64,000 nucleotides of DNA. It comes from an uncultured cyanobacterium. Lineage in GTDB: Bacteria; Cyanobacteriota; Cyanobacteriia; Cyanobacteriales; Geitlerinemataceae. Of this stretch, positions 46,162 through 55,049 are shown in pieces. The notes beneath the pieces were generated by a model. That model ran no database searches and was not told the origin of the DNA. It saw only the letters and a list, made by a program, of their open reading frames with translations. The stretch spans positions 1 to 64,000 of the forward strand of contig CALCCD010000031.1 in assembly GCA_937899645.1 (NCBI GenBank), read 5' to 3'. The translations under genes were made by a program, and so were the position numbers. Numbering within the stretch: the stretch's first letter is position 1; each line of letters opens with the position of its first letter.

Positions 46162-46401
46162 CTAATCGTTCCACTCACCGCGCGGTGGCACGGGCGGGTT
46201 GCGCGGCAAGCGGCGGCTGAGTTCGTCATCGCGATTGGCTTCGCCCCGCAGCCACTGACGCAGCGCGGTTTCGACCAGCTTGCTGGGGTTGCTGGTCAGG
46301 TGGCTCATACGTTCGACCAGTTCGGCATCGACCTGTACGGACAGCTCGACTTTCTTGCGATTCGAGTCGGTGGCGTTTTGGGGCGTAATCGGTTCCGTCA
46401 T
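46162..46401 (-). CDS. Small ribbon-helix-helix type protein
   Basis: Protein of 79 residues. The segment KKVELSVQVDAELVERMSHL followed by NPSKLVETALRQWL has the strand-helix-helix spacing of CopG/Arc-type DNA-binding proteins or CcdA-like antitoxins. The C-terminus is basic then proline-rich (RRLPRNPPVPPRGEW), a pattern that could bind a partner toxin, but no toxin gene adjoins it. Its start is ATG 46401. It precedes the kinase gene on the same strand by about 200 bases. Confidence 0.65.
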   Translation of the reverse strand: MTEPITPQNATDSNRKKVELSVQVDAELVERMSHLTSNPSKLVETALRQWLRGEANRDDELSRRLPRNPPVPPRGEWND

Positions 46402-46919
46402 GGTCTGTGGATTGCAATTGCGGCCAGCATTTTACGAGCGGTTGGCGCTCGCTTCTGGTCGGTAAGTCATGTTCGACTATTCTACAGAACGAGTGGTGAC
46501 AGTTGGTTGCTGGCTCGGCGCAGGCGATCGCTTCGCGATACAGTTGCTGTTTTTCGGGCCTTGCTTGCAGAAATTTAGAAATTATTGCGAAAATCAAAGA
46601 GTGCTGTTTTTTTGACGACGATCGCCAAAGCCCCGCCGCACGGAACTCGCACACCGAACCGCACGACGAGGCTCTACGGTTAGCCTCTACAGATCGGCCC
46701 TACGGGTGAAGATGCTGTGACGACGCGATCGCGCGAAAATAGCCTCGAAATCGCGGTAGAGCCCCGAAATTGCGTCCAAAACTGCCACGAAAACGGGCAA
46801 AGGTTGAGCCGCATTACAAATTGAGACAGTCGATTGAAAAGATCGACCCCGGCCAAATTTCCGGTGCTAGTCTGAAGTTTCTTTCGCAGCCCTATCGCCC
46901 CGCCAATCCCGCGCGACCG
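46402..46919. other. Divergent spacer upstream of smc
   Basis: No gene is supported. An open frame continues upstream of smc to a TTG at 46770, but those 50 residues do not look like the family. Promoters for smc and the ribbon-helix-helix gene should lie here; none is clear by eye. Confidence 0.35.
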
Positions 46920-49900
46920 TTGGTTTACATCAAGCAGATCGACCTTACCAACTTCAAATCCTTCGGCGGCACGACTCACGTTCCTTTGACGCCGGAGTTC
47001 ACTGTCGTGTCGGGGCCGAACGGCTCGGGGAAGTCGAATATTCTCGACGCGCTGCTGTTTTGCCTGGGGATCTCGTCATCAAAGGGGATGCGCGCCGATC
47101 GCCTGCCGGATCTGGTCAACCAAAACCAAGCGCAGCGCAAGGGCACGTCCGAAGCCAGCGTTACGGTTACCTTCGATCTCGATAGCGAATTTCCCCTCGC
47201 GCCGGACGGCACGCCCGCCAACGTGGTCGATGCTGCCGCGATCGCCGAAATCGGCCAGGGCGATCCCGAGTGGAGCGTCACCCGCCGCCTGCGCGTCACC
47301 AAATCCGGCTACACCTCTAGCTACTACATCAACGGCGAAGCGGCCACATTGGGCGAGCTGCACGAAAAGCTCAGCCAGCTACGGATCTACCCTGAGGGCT
47401 ATAACGTCGTGCTGCAAGGCGACGTGACCAGCATCATCTCAATGAACCTGCGCGAACGGCGCGAAATTATCGACGAGCTGGCGGGCGTAGCGGCATTCGA
47501 TCGCAAAATCGAGCAGGCCAAACGCAAGTTCGAGGCCGTCCAGGAGCGCGAAGAGCAGTGCCACATTATCGAGCGCGAGCTGATCGCCCAGCGCGACAAG
47601 CTGGCCGACGATCGCATCAAGGCCGAAAAGTACAAAGCGCTCAAGGCCGAATTACTCGAAAAACAAACCTGGGAAAAGGTCTTGCAGTGGCGGCAAATCC
47701 AGGCGCAAACGGTGCGGCTGCGCGAGCAGATCGAGTCGGGCGATCGCGAGCGGCTCGAATTAATGGAACAGCTCGCTAAGCTCGGTGATGAGATCGCACA
47801 GAAAAGCGAGGAGCTAGAGCGCCTTAACGCCGAAGTTAAGGCCCTGGGCGAAGACGAAGCCCTGGCGCAGCAAACCCAGCTCGCTCGCCAGGAGGCCGAT
47901 CGCGACCGCGTCCAGCAGCGCTGCGATGAACTGGAAACCGCGATCGAGCGCGCTGGAAACCGCGTCACCGAGATCGAGGCCGAGATCGAACGCGATCGGC
48001 TGCAAATCGCCGAACTCACCACGCGCCAGACGGCCTTAGACGGCGAAGTCGAGCGGCTGCGAACGGTTCGTAACGAAGCCGCCGCCAAGCTGGAAGCCGA
48101 TCGCGAGACCGCCAGCGAGATGGCCGCCACTGCCGATGCCTGGATGCGCGAACAAATGGAGCTGCGCCACCAAACCGAGGAACTGCAAAACCGCATCGCG
48201 CCGCAGCAAGCCGAGCGCGCCCAGCTCCAGGAGCGCCTCAGCCAAGCCGATCGCCAGCTTGCCGAACTGACTGAAAGCCGCGATCGGCTCACCGTCGAAC
48301 TCGCCACCGCCCGCCGCCAGCAGGCCACGATCGTTCGCGACCGCGACGCTGCCCAACAGTCCCAGCAGCAGCTCGAAGCCGCCGCCACCGAAGCCGAAAC
48401 CGAGCTACAAGTCCAGCAGCAGACCCGCACCCGCCTCGAGAACGAACAGCGCGACAAACAGCGCCGCCTCGACAAGCTCGAAGCCCGCGCTCAGGCAATG
48501 CAGGAGGCCTCCGGCAGTCAGGCCACGCAGCTCCTGGTGAAGTCGGGGATCGAGGGCATCTGCGGCCTGGTGGCGCAGCTCGGGCGCGTCGAAAACGAGT
48601 TTCGCATGGCGCTAGAGACGGCGGCGGGCGGGCGGCTCGGGCAGCTTGTGGTCGAAGACGATCTGGTGGCGGCGACGGGAATTCGGCTGCTGAAGGAGCG
48701 ACGGGCGGGACGGGCGACGTTTTTGCCACTCAATAAAATTCGATCGCCGCGCATCAACCTCAACCCCGAGGTCAAACGCGCGCCGGGATTTATCGATCTA
48801 GCGCTGGATCTAATCGACTGCGAGCCGCGATACGACGACGTGTTTGCCTACGTCTTCGGCAGCACGGTGGTCTTCGATAACTTGGCGAACGCCCGTACCG
48901 CTCTGGGTCGGGCGCGGATCGTCACTCTCGACGGCGAGCTGCTCGAAGCCAGCGGTGCGATGACGGGCGGCGCGAGTCGGCATCGCAGCCAGTTGCGTTT
49001 CGGCGACGCGGCGGCGGGCGAGCCGAAGGAACTGCGCGAGCTGCGCGAACGTCTGGAGCAGATTTCGACGGTACTCGATCGCGGCGAGGTCAAGATTGCC
49101 GAGTGGGCGCTGCGCGTCAAAGAGACAGCGCGATCGCTGCAAGAGGCCAGCCAAACCGCCCGCGATTTGGGGCGCGACCTGGAACGCGCCGATCGCGATA
49201 TCGAAGCGCTGCAAACCCAACTCGAACGCGCCACTGCCCAATTGGAACGCGCCACCACCGATCGCCAGACCGCCGAAACCCGCCTCGGTGAAATCGATCG
49301 CGCCCTACCCGAACTCATCGAGCAGCTCCAAACCCTGCAAACTCAGCTCGACGAACTCGAAGCCTCCCAAAGTCAGAGCGAGTGGACGACGCTACAAGCC
49401 ACCATCCGCCAACAGGAGGCCGACCTGCAAGCGCGCGACGCCGAACTCCAGCAGGCGCAGCAGCGACGCAAGGACGCCCGCGACGCCGAGGAGCGCCTGC
49501 GCGAGGGCATCGATCGCGCCACCGCCCAGATTGCCGAACTCCAGCAAGCTCAGGCCGACGATCGCATCAAGCTGACAAACAATCGCGATCGCCTCGCCGG
49601 GTTCGCCAAACTTATCGAGCAGATCCGCGCCGCGATCGCCACCCTCGACTCGAAGCTGCTGGCGCAAAAGCAAGCCCGCGATCGCGCCGAAACCGAGTTA
49701 CGCGATCGGCAGACCACCCAGCAGCAAACCGACTGGCGACTGCAAAAGTCGATCGAAAATCAGGAAGGGCGGCGATCGCAGCTCGAAACCCTCAGTCGCG
49801 ACCTCGAAGAGCGTCAAGCCGATCTCCCGGATCCTCTGCCGGAGCTGCCCCCCGCCGTCCGCGACCCGAACCAAATCGAAGCGCTGCAAAAGAGCATCCG

Positions 49901-50528
49901 AAACCTCTCGCGGCGCATCGAAGCGATGGAGCCGGTCAATATGCTGGCGCTCGAAGAGTTCGACAAAACCCAGGCGCGCCTCGACAGCCTTACCGAAAAG
50001 CTCGAAACCCTAGAGGCCGAGCGCACCGAAGTTCTGCTCCGCATCGAGAACTTCACGACGCTGCGGGTGCGCGCTTTTACCGAGACTTTCGACGCCGTCA
50101 ACGAGAATTTTTCGCGGATTTTCGCAGAGCTATCCCAGGGTGACGGCTACCTCCAGCTCACCAACTCCGAGAACCCGTTCGAGAGCGGCCTCAATCTGGT
50201 CGCTCACCCGAAAGGCAAGCCGGTACAGCGCCTAGCGTCGATGTCCGGCGGCGAAAAATCACTGACGGCGCTGAGCTTTATCTTCGCGCTCCAGCGCTAC
50301 CGCCCGTCGCCGTTCTATGCCTTCGATGAAGTGGATATGTTCCTCGATGGGGCGAACGTGGAGCGGCTGGCGAAGACAATCCGGCGGCAGGCCGAGCAGG
50401 CGCAGTTCCTGGTGGTGAGTTTGCGGCGTCCGACGATCGAGGCATCGATGCGAACGATCGGCGTGACTCAGGCGCGGGGTGCGTACACGCAGGTGTTGGG
50501 GCTAAAGCTACCGAAAAGCGCATCGTAA
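46920..50528 (+). CDS. smc: Chromosome segregation protein SMC
   Basis: Condensin-type ATPase of about 1202 residues that organises chromosomal DNA with ScpA and ScpB. The head is made from the N-terminal Walker A GPNGSGKSN (about residue 32) and the C-terminal signature SGGEKSLTAL (about 1109) and Walker B FYAFDEVDMF (about 1132). Long coiled coils flank a hinge at about 540-690 (GIEGICGLVAQLGRV, LVVEDD, GGASRHRSQL). The best start is TTG 46920, giving VYIKQIDLTNFKSFGG as in relatives; no ATG is available and the upstream TTG at 46770 adds unlike residues. scpA and scpB are not in the window. Confidence 0.95.
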   Translation: MVYIKQIDLTNFKSFGGTTHVPLTPEFTVVSGPNGSGKSNILDALLFCLGISSSKGMRADRLPDLVNQNQAQRKGTSEASVTVTFDLDSEFPLAPDGTPANVVDAAAIAEIGQGDPEWSVTRRLRVTKSGYTSSYYINGEAATLGELHEKLSQLRIYPEGYNVVLQGDVTSIISMNLRERREIIDELAGVAAFDRKIEQAKRKFEAVQEREEQCHIIERELIAQRDKLADDRIKAEKYKALKAELLEKQTWEKVLQWRQIQAQTVRLREQIESGDRERLELMEQLAKLGDEIAQKSEELERLNAEVKALGEDEALAQQTQLARQEADRDRVQQRCDELETAIERAGNRVTEIEAEIERDRLQIAELTTRQTALDGEVERLRTVRNEAAAKLEADRETASEMAATADAWMREQMELRHQTEELQNRIAPQQAERAQLQERLSQADRQLAELTESRDRLTVELATARRQQATIVRDRDAAQQSQQQLEAAATEAETELQVQQQTRTRLENEQRDKQRRLDKLEARAQAMQEASGSQATQLLVKSGIEGICGLVAQLGRVENEFRMALETAAGGRLGQLVVEDDLVAATGIRLLKERRAGRATFLPLNKIRSPRINLNPEVKRAPGFIDLALDLIDCEPRYDDVFAYVFGSTVVFDNLANARTALGRARIVTLDGELLEASGAMTGGASRHRSQLRFGDAAAGEPKELRELRERLEQISTVLDRGEVKIAEWALRVKETARSLQEASQTARDLGRDLERADRDIEALQTQLERATAQLERATTDRQTAETRLGEIDRALPELIEQLQTLQTQLDELEASQSQSEWTTLQATIRQQEADLQARDAELQQAQQRRKDARDAEERLREGIDRATAQIAELQQAQADDRIKLTNNRDRLAGFAKLIEQIRAAIATLDSKLLAQKQARDRAETELRDRQTTQQQTDWRLQKSIENQEGRRSQLETLSRDLEERQADLPDPLPELPPAVRDPNQIEALQKSIRNLSRRIEAMEPVNMLALEEFDKTQARLDSLTEKLETLEAERTEVLLRIENFTTLRVRAFTETFDAVNENFSRIFAELSQGDGYLQLTNSENPFESGLNLVAHPKGKPVQRLASMSGGEKSLTALSFIFALQRYRPSPFYAFDEVDMFLDGANVERLAKTIRRQAEQAQFLVVSLRRPTIEASMRTIGVTQARGAYTQVLGLKLPKSAS

Positions 50529-50556
50529 TCTCGCATCGTATATCTCGCAATCATCG

Positions 50557-52062
50557 TTCCGACGCTCTGCGTCTGCGGTGTATACAGAAGTCAGCGAGTA
50601 AAGTGAGAGGAAAGACGAAATGGCTGTAAACCCGATAACGCTACACGGTCGAGGCGTGAAGACAGCAGTGTTTGGAGACAAGCGACTGGAAAAAAGGGGG
50701 CGAACCTGTACGAAGCGCTGTGCGAGACTCAATCGGTGAGCATCCGGGAGTTGGGCGGAGACTGGGCGGAGCAAATGGGGTACTACCGATTCTTGAACAA
50801 CGAGAGCGTGAGAGTGAGCGAACTGAGCCGAAGCTTGGGGAGTCAGTGCCAAGAGCAAGTGTCAGGCCGCCACGTGCTGTCAGTGAGCGACACGAGCGAA
50901 ATCGTCCTGCAAAGGAACGCTGGGAAGCTAAAGGCAGAAGGGCAGGGAATCGTGGGAATCCATCAGAGCCCGGGGTTCTTGATTCACCCGAGTCTGGTTT
51001 TGGATAGCCAGAGTGGTTTCCCACTGGGAATCAGCCATGTGAGAGTGTGGAGCCGAGCCAAAGGCGCACCAAACAAACGAGGACGCCAGTATCAAAACCT
51101 GCCGATGGGAGAGAAAGAATCGTTCAAGTGGCTCGACTCGGCTCAAAACAGCCAGCGCTGCCTGGAGGCGGGAGGCAGCATCCGAGTGACTCACATCGGC
51201 GACCGCGAGGCCGACATCTACGAAGAGTGGGTGGAAAAGCCCGGTCGCACCAGCGAGATTTTGGTGCGCGCTCGTTCTAACCGCCGCATTGGCAATAGCG
51301 GGCAGAAGCTCTTCCAACACCTGAGCGAGCAGCCAGTGGAAGGGACGTACTGCTTTCACATCACCCCAGACGCTCGCCACCCTCGAACTCAGCGCGAAGC
51401 GTGGATGGCCGTTCGGATTGCCCGCGTCGAACTCCAGCGTCCTTACCGACTGCGGGCAACCGACTACCCAGCTTCCGTCTCTGTATTTGCTGTCGAAGCT
51501 CGTGAGGTTCAACCGCCCGCTGGGGCAACCCCGATTCATTGGCGGTTATTGACGACTCACCGCGTCACTGGCATCGAGCAAGCCCTGCTGGTGATTCGTT
51601 GGTACGGCTGGCGCTGGCGCATCAAGCAGCTATTTTTCTCTCTCAAGCAAGGCGGGCTCGACATCGAGAGTTCTCAACTCTCTTCTGCTCCGGCTATCGA
51701 ACGCCTTACCGTTCTCGCTTTGGCTGCAGCTTTGCGGGTTCTTCAACTGATTCACGGACGTGATGATGATTCCTGGCCTGCTACGGTGGCCTTCTCCTCT
51801 GCCCAGCTCGCCTGCCTCCGCGAGCTTGCCCCTTCGCTCAATGGGCGAACCCTTGCCCAGCAGAATCCACACACGCCTCTCTCTCTTGCCTGGGCTGTTT
51901 GGGGCATTGCTCGCTTGGGGGGCTGGTCGGGGTTGTCCAGCCAGCGTCCCCCTGGGGCGAGGACTCTCTTTCGCGGGCTCCAGAAGTTCCACGACCTCTT
52001 CCACGGCTGGTCTCTCGCTCGCACCTACGATGTGTATACACCGTAGACGCGGAGCGTCGGAA
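50557..52062 (+). mobile_element. IS4-family insertion sequence, probably inactive
   Basis: The ends are imperfect inverted repeats of 30 bases: 50557-50586 and 52033-52062, both beginning TTCCGACGCTC when read inward and ending in TGTATACA, with two differences. Between them lies one transposase gene with a frameshift and a changed catalytic residue. I see no matching target duplication at the flanks (left CATCG, right TGCCC). The element is about 1.5 kb. Confidence 0.9.
50620..52046 (+). pseudogene. IS4-family transposase, frameshifted
   Basis: The gene begins at ATG 50620 with a normal IS4 N-terminus including FGDKRLEKRG. At the run AAAAAAGGGGG (50690-50700) the frame changes by -1; the family sequence continues as ANLYEALCETQS from 50700 to 52046. 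The first catalytic Asp is in VSDTSE and the second in HIGDREADIYEEW. The family motif Y-x2-R-x3-E-x6-K reads YGWRWRIKQLFFSLK, so the catalytic Glu is Lys. With the frameshift this suggests a dead copy, unless the slippery run allows programmed frameshifting and the Lys was misread. Confidence 0.85.
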
Positions 52063-52154
52063 TGCCCTGACAGACGCTCTGCGTCGAGTCATGCGGCGCT
52101 GAGCGCTGGACACTGCATTCCCGAACGATGTGGATGGGTTCAAGGAGACCGATC

Positions 52155-52649
52155 GTGAACACAGGAACGCTGACATTTTTCTGCGGCAAGATGGGTGCGG
52201 GCAAGTCCACCAAAGCCAAAGAAGTCGCGCGCGAAACCAACGCCGTCCTGCTCTGCGAAGACGAGTGGCTGGCCGCTCTCTTTCCCGGCGAAATTTCGTC
52301 GCTCGAAGACTACGTAAAGCGTTCCAAGCGGCTGAAGCCACAAGTCAAGAAGCTGGTGCAGTCGATTCTGAAGACCGGCACGAACGTCGTGATGGATTTC
52401 CCCGCCAATACGGTGCAACAGCGGGAGTGGTTCAGGGGAATTTTCACGGAAGTCGGTGCGCCCCATCGACTGGTTTACATCGACGCCACGGACGAAGTCT
52501 GCCTCCAACAGATCGCCAACCGACGACTCGAGCAGCCGGAGCGCGCCGCGACCGATACGGCAGAAATGTTTGAGACCGTCGCGCAATACTTCGCCGAGCC
52601 TTCACCGGAGGAAGGGTTTGCGATCGCGAGAGTCGCTAGAAATGCTTAG
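52155..52649 (+). CDS. P-loop kinase, zeta-toxin/AAA-33-like
   Basis: Protein of about 164 residues with one P-loop NTPase domain: strand LTFFCGKMGAGKST (Walker A GKMGAGKST), CEDEW after the second strand, a long helix, VVMDFPANT (Walker B-like Asp), and a lid with arginines IANRRLEQPER. This layout is that of small kinases and zeta-toxin-like proteins that phosphorylate small molecules or antibiotics; the substrate is unknown. I start it at GTG 52155 because AAGGAG lies at 52142-52147; an ATG at 52134 lacks such a site. It lies immediately downstream of the IS element. Confidence 0.82.
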   Translation: MNTGTLTFFCGKMGAGKSTKAKEVARETNAVLLCEDEWLAALFPGEISSLEDYVKRSKRLKPQVKKLVQSILKTGTNVVMDFPANTVQQREWFRGIFTEVGAPHRLVYIDATDEVCLQQIANRRLEQPERAATDTAEMFETVAQYFAEPSPEEGFAIARVARNA

Positions 52650-53037
52650 AAATACGTAGCACCAAACATGGCGCGCATCGAACCTTACGCCGTTGAGGCG
52701 CGAACGACGGAGTTCAAAGAGCCCAACAGCGCTCACCCTAAGTAGATTCACTTGCTTTTGGCCTGAAATTCCCCAAATCCTGGCAAACTTCACGGGAACT
52801 TCATCAAAATCACCGTATTCTTCACGGAAGCTTTAATCAGTAGCCCTGTAAAAATCAATACAATACGGACGAGCAGATCGGTGATATTCGCTACAAATTT
52901 CCCGGAGACGCCGTCGATCGCGACTTAATTCACGCGCAGCCTGCGTGATACTTGCGATCTCAATGCGGCTTCTACCCGGACTCAGGTCTGGCAACATGCG
53001 GACGTGCTCTCGCCAACTTTTCTATATTGAGGTCGCC
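52650..53037. other. Spacer with the PEP-CTERM gene leader
   Basis: No gene is seen. The middle (about 52740-52880) is AT-rich with repeated AACTTCA/CTTCACGG words (for example CTTCACGGGAACTTCA near 52786 and CTTCACGGAAGC near 52813), which might be a direct-repeat operator of the downstream gene. Confidence 0.35.
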
Positions 53038-53778
53038 ATGAAACTAAGCAACACCCCCATTCGCTTCACCGTCGGCGCTGCCGCCCTCGCGATCGGCGTT
53101 GTCGTCGGCGTGGCTCCCGCAGCGCGCGCAGGCTTCGACTCGAGCGTTAAAACTCTGGTTCCCAGCGATAACATCATTAGCTACGACCTGCGCAGCCACG
53201 CTGACGGGAACGCTGCCTCGCCTTTCTACGGCCTACGCATGGATGGCCTGATTGCCAACGGTCACAATACCTTCAACTTCGACCACGAAGATGCTGGCCT
53301 CTGGCTCGACTACGACGTGGTCAATGGCTCGATTCACATCCACGGTCAAGCGTTCGGCGGCAAAGATACCGGCTCTGAGTACGATCCCCACAACTCCGGC
53401 TTCGCCCAAATCGACTTCTGGTATAGCGGCGTCCAGGCCACCGGTACGGATGGTGAGGTCGTTGTTAACAGTGCCCTTGACGGTAGCGGTGGCGAAGGTT
53501 CGATTACTTTCGACGGTGTAGAGTACACCCTGCGATCGAAGTCGAACGGTCACTACGACTTCAAGCTCAAGTACGGCCACCGCCTCCCAGGTAACGACCA
53601 GCTCGTCGGCTACGGCTGGATGCAGTATGAAAAAGGCGGCGATTGGTACGGCGGCAACACCGGCAACACCACCGACTGGCTCTTTGAAGCCGACCCGAAA
53701 GACGTTCCCGAGCCCGGTGTCGTGCTGGGTCTGCTGAGCGTCGGTGCGCTGAGCGCAATCCGCAAGCGCCGCGTCTAG
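53038..53778 (+). CDS. PEP-CTERM sorting-signal protein
   Basis: Exported protein of 246 residues. It has a Sec signal peptide (VGAAALAIGVVVGVAPAARA) and a C-terminal sorting tail VPEPGVVLGLLSVGAL followed by RKRR, the PEP-CTERM signal processed by an exosortase. The mature domain is rich in Gly, His, Asp and aromatic residues (FNFDHEDAGLWLDYDVVNGSIHIHG) and probably all-beta. ATG 53038 follows GAGG by five bases. No exosortase gene is in the window. It ends at a strong hairpin shared with the converging TPR gene. Confidence 0.9.
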   Translation: MKLSNTPIRFTVGAAALAIGVVVGVAPAARAGFDSSVKTLVPSDNIISYDLRSHADGNAASPFYGLRMDGLIANGHNTFNFDHEDAGLWLDYDVVNGSIHIHGQAFGGKDTGSEYDPHNSGFAQIDFWYSGVQATGTDGEVVVNSALDGSGGEGSITFDGVEYTLRSKSNGHYDFKLKYGHRLPGNDQLVGYGWMQYEKGGDWYGGNTGNTTDWLFEADPKDVPEPGVVLGLLSVGALSAIRKRRV

Positions 53779-53786
53779 CGTTTGCC

Positions 53787-53830
53787 CTGGTCGGGAAGCC
53801 GTGCGAGTCGGTTTCCCACCAGCTTTTTTG
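53787..53830. terminator. Terminator between the PEP-CTERM and TPR genes
   Basis: CTGGT-GGGAA and TTTCCC-ACCAG arms (53787-53798 and about 53811-53822) form a long imperfect stem followed by TTTTTT at 53824-53829. It would stop the plus-strand gene and may also act on the opposite strand. Confidence 0.75.
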
Positions 53831-54796
53831 CTAATTCTGCAAGAGGCGCAGCCGATCGAGGGCGCGCTCTTGCCAGTCCGTTTGGCTCTGACGCTCGTAG
53901 AGTAGCGCCGCGATCTGGTAGTCCGCGACTGCCGCCTCGCGGTTGCCGACTTGCTCTGCGATCGCCGCCCGCACGAAGTAGGCATTGGCGTACAGTTCGT
54001 CGATCGCGATAACCGTGTCGAGATCTGCCAGTGCTGCCGTGTAGTCCGCCCGTAGGAAGTGGGCGTTGCCCCGGTTGTAGTAAGCGTCGCGGTAGGTATC
54101 GTCGCGGCGGATCGCCTGGGTGTAGTTGGCGATCGCGCGGGGCTTCTGGTCGAGGGCGGCGTAGGCGAGGCCGCGATTGTTGTAGGCCGGGGCGTAGTCC
54201 GGATCTAGCTCGATCGCCATGTCGTAGTCCGCGATCGCCGCTTCGTAGTCTTGCTGGGAGTAGTGCAGCACGCCGCGATGGTTGTACGCCAGGGCGTAGT
54301 CGGGGTCGAGTTCGATCGCGCGTTCGTAGTCCGCCAGTGCCAGGTCGGCGCGCCCGGTGGAGTAGTAAGCCAAGCCGCGATCGCCGTAGAGCGTCACCTG
54401 GATATCGTCGTCGTTCGTCAGTGCCAGCGCCCGGTCGTAGTCGGCGATCGCTGCAGCGTATTCCCCCCGCTGGTGGTGTGCCAAACCACGGAAACGGTAA
54501 GCGTCGGCACTGCGGCTGTCTCGCTCGATCGCGCGATCGAGCAGCTCGATGCTCCCGACATAGTTGCCCGCGCGATATTCCGCCACGCCGCGCTCGACTA
54601 GCGAGTCCGCTGATTCGCCTGTCGTTCCTGCATCCGACTCTGCGTCTGACCCTGCGTCCGACCCTGCGTCCGTCTGGGCGATCGCGTCTGGCACGGCGGT
54701 GTCGAGTGGCCGAGCGGCCTGCGCGGGAGCGGCCAGTGCGGCAACAGCGGCCAGCACGGCGATCGGGAAAGTTAAACGAGAGAAGGGCAGTGTCAT
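53831..54796 (-). CDS. TPR-repeat protein with signal peptide
   Basis: Exported protein of about 321 residues. Started at ATG 54796 it has a typical signal peptide (FPIAVLAAVAALAAPAQA). A short Asp/Ala/Ser-rich linker with near-repeats (DAGSDAGSDAESDAG) is followed by about seven tetratricopeptide repeats (for example ALAYNHRGVLHYSQQDYEAAIADYDMAIELDPDY split over two helices), a scaffold for protein contacts in the periplasm. The upstream TTG at 54814 is less likely. Partner unknown. Confidence 0.88.
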   Translation of the reverse strand: MTLPFSRLTFPIAVLAAVAALAAPAQAARPLDTAVPDAIAQTDAGSDAGSDAESDAGTTGESADSLVERGVAEYRAGNYVGSIELLDRAIERDSRSADAYRFRGLAHHQRGEYAAAIADYDRALALTNDDDIQVTLYGDRGLAYYSTGRADLALADYERAIELDPDYALAYNHRGVLHYSQQDYEAAIADYDMAIELDPDYAPAYNNRGLAYAALDQKPRAIANYTQAIRRDDTYRDAYYNRGNAHFLRADYTAALADLDTVIAIDELYANAYFVRAAIAEQVGNREAAVADYQIAALLYERQSQTDWQERALDRLRLLQN

Positions 54797-55049
54797 GATC
54801 GATGGGGGAGACAACGCTTGGAAGGCGTTATCGCCCTGGAAACAGTCTGGAAGGATGAAAGGCGAGAAACGCGATCGTCAACACCGCCAATGTTCGGTCC
54901 GGCCTTAGGGCATCACAAAAAGTCCTGCCGGTCTATCCATCATGTCGCACGATCGCGCGTTCGCCGTAGGGTAAGCTCGAATTCGCTGAAAACGAAACAA
55001 CCTAGCAGGAGGTAAGTCCGGCCGCCGCGCGCGATCGGACATCGGGCGA

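Noticed and set aside
47399-48475. Minus-strand open frame of 358 codons over smc
   Set aside because: Ser/Arg-rich antisense of the coiled-coil coding region; no features of its own.
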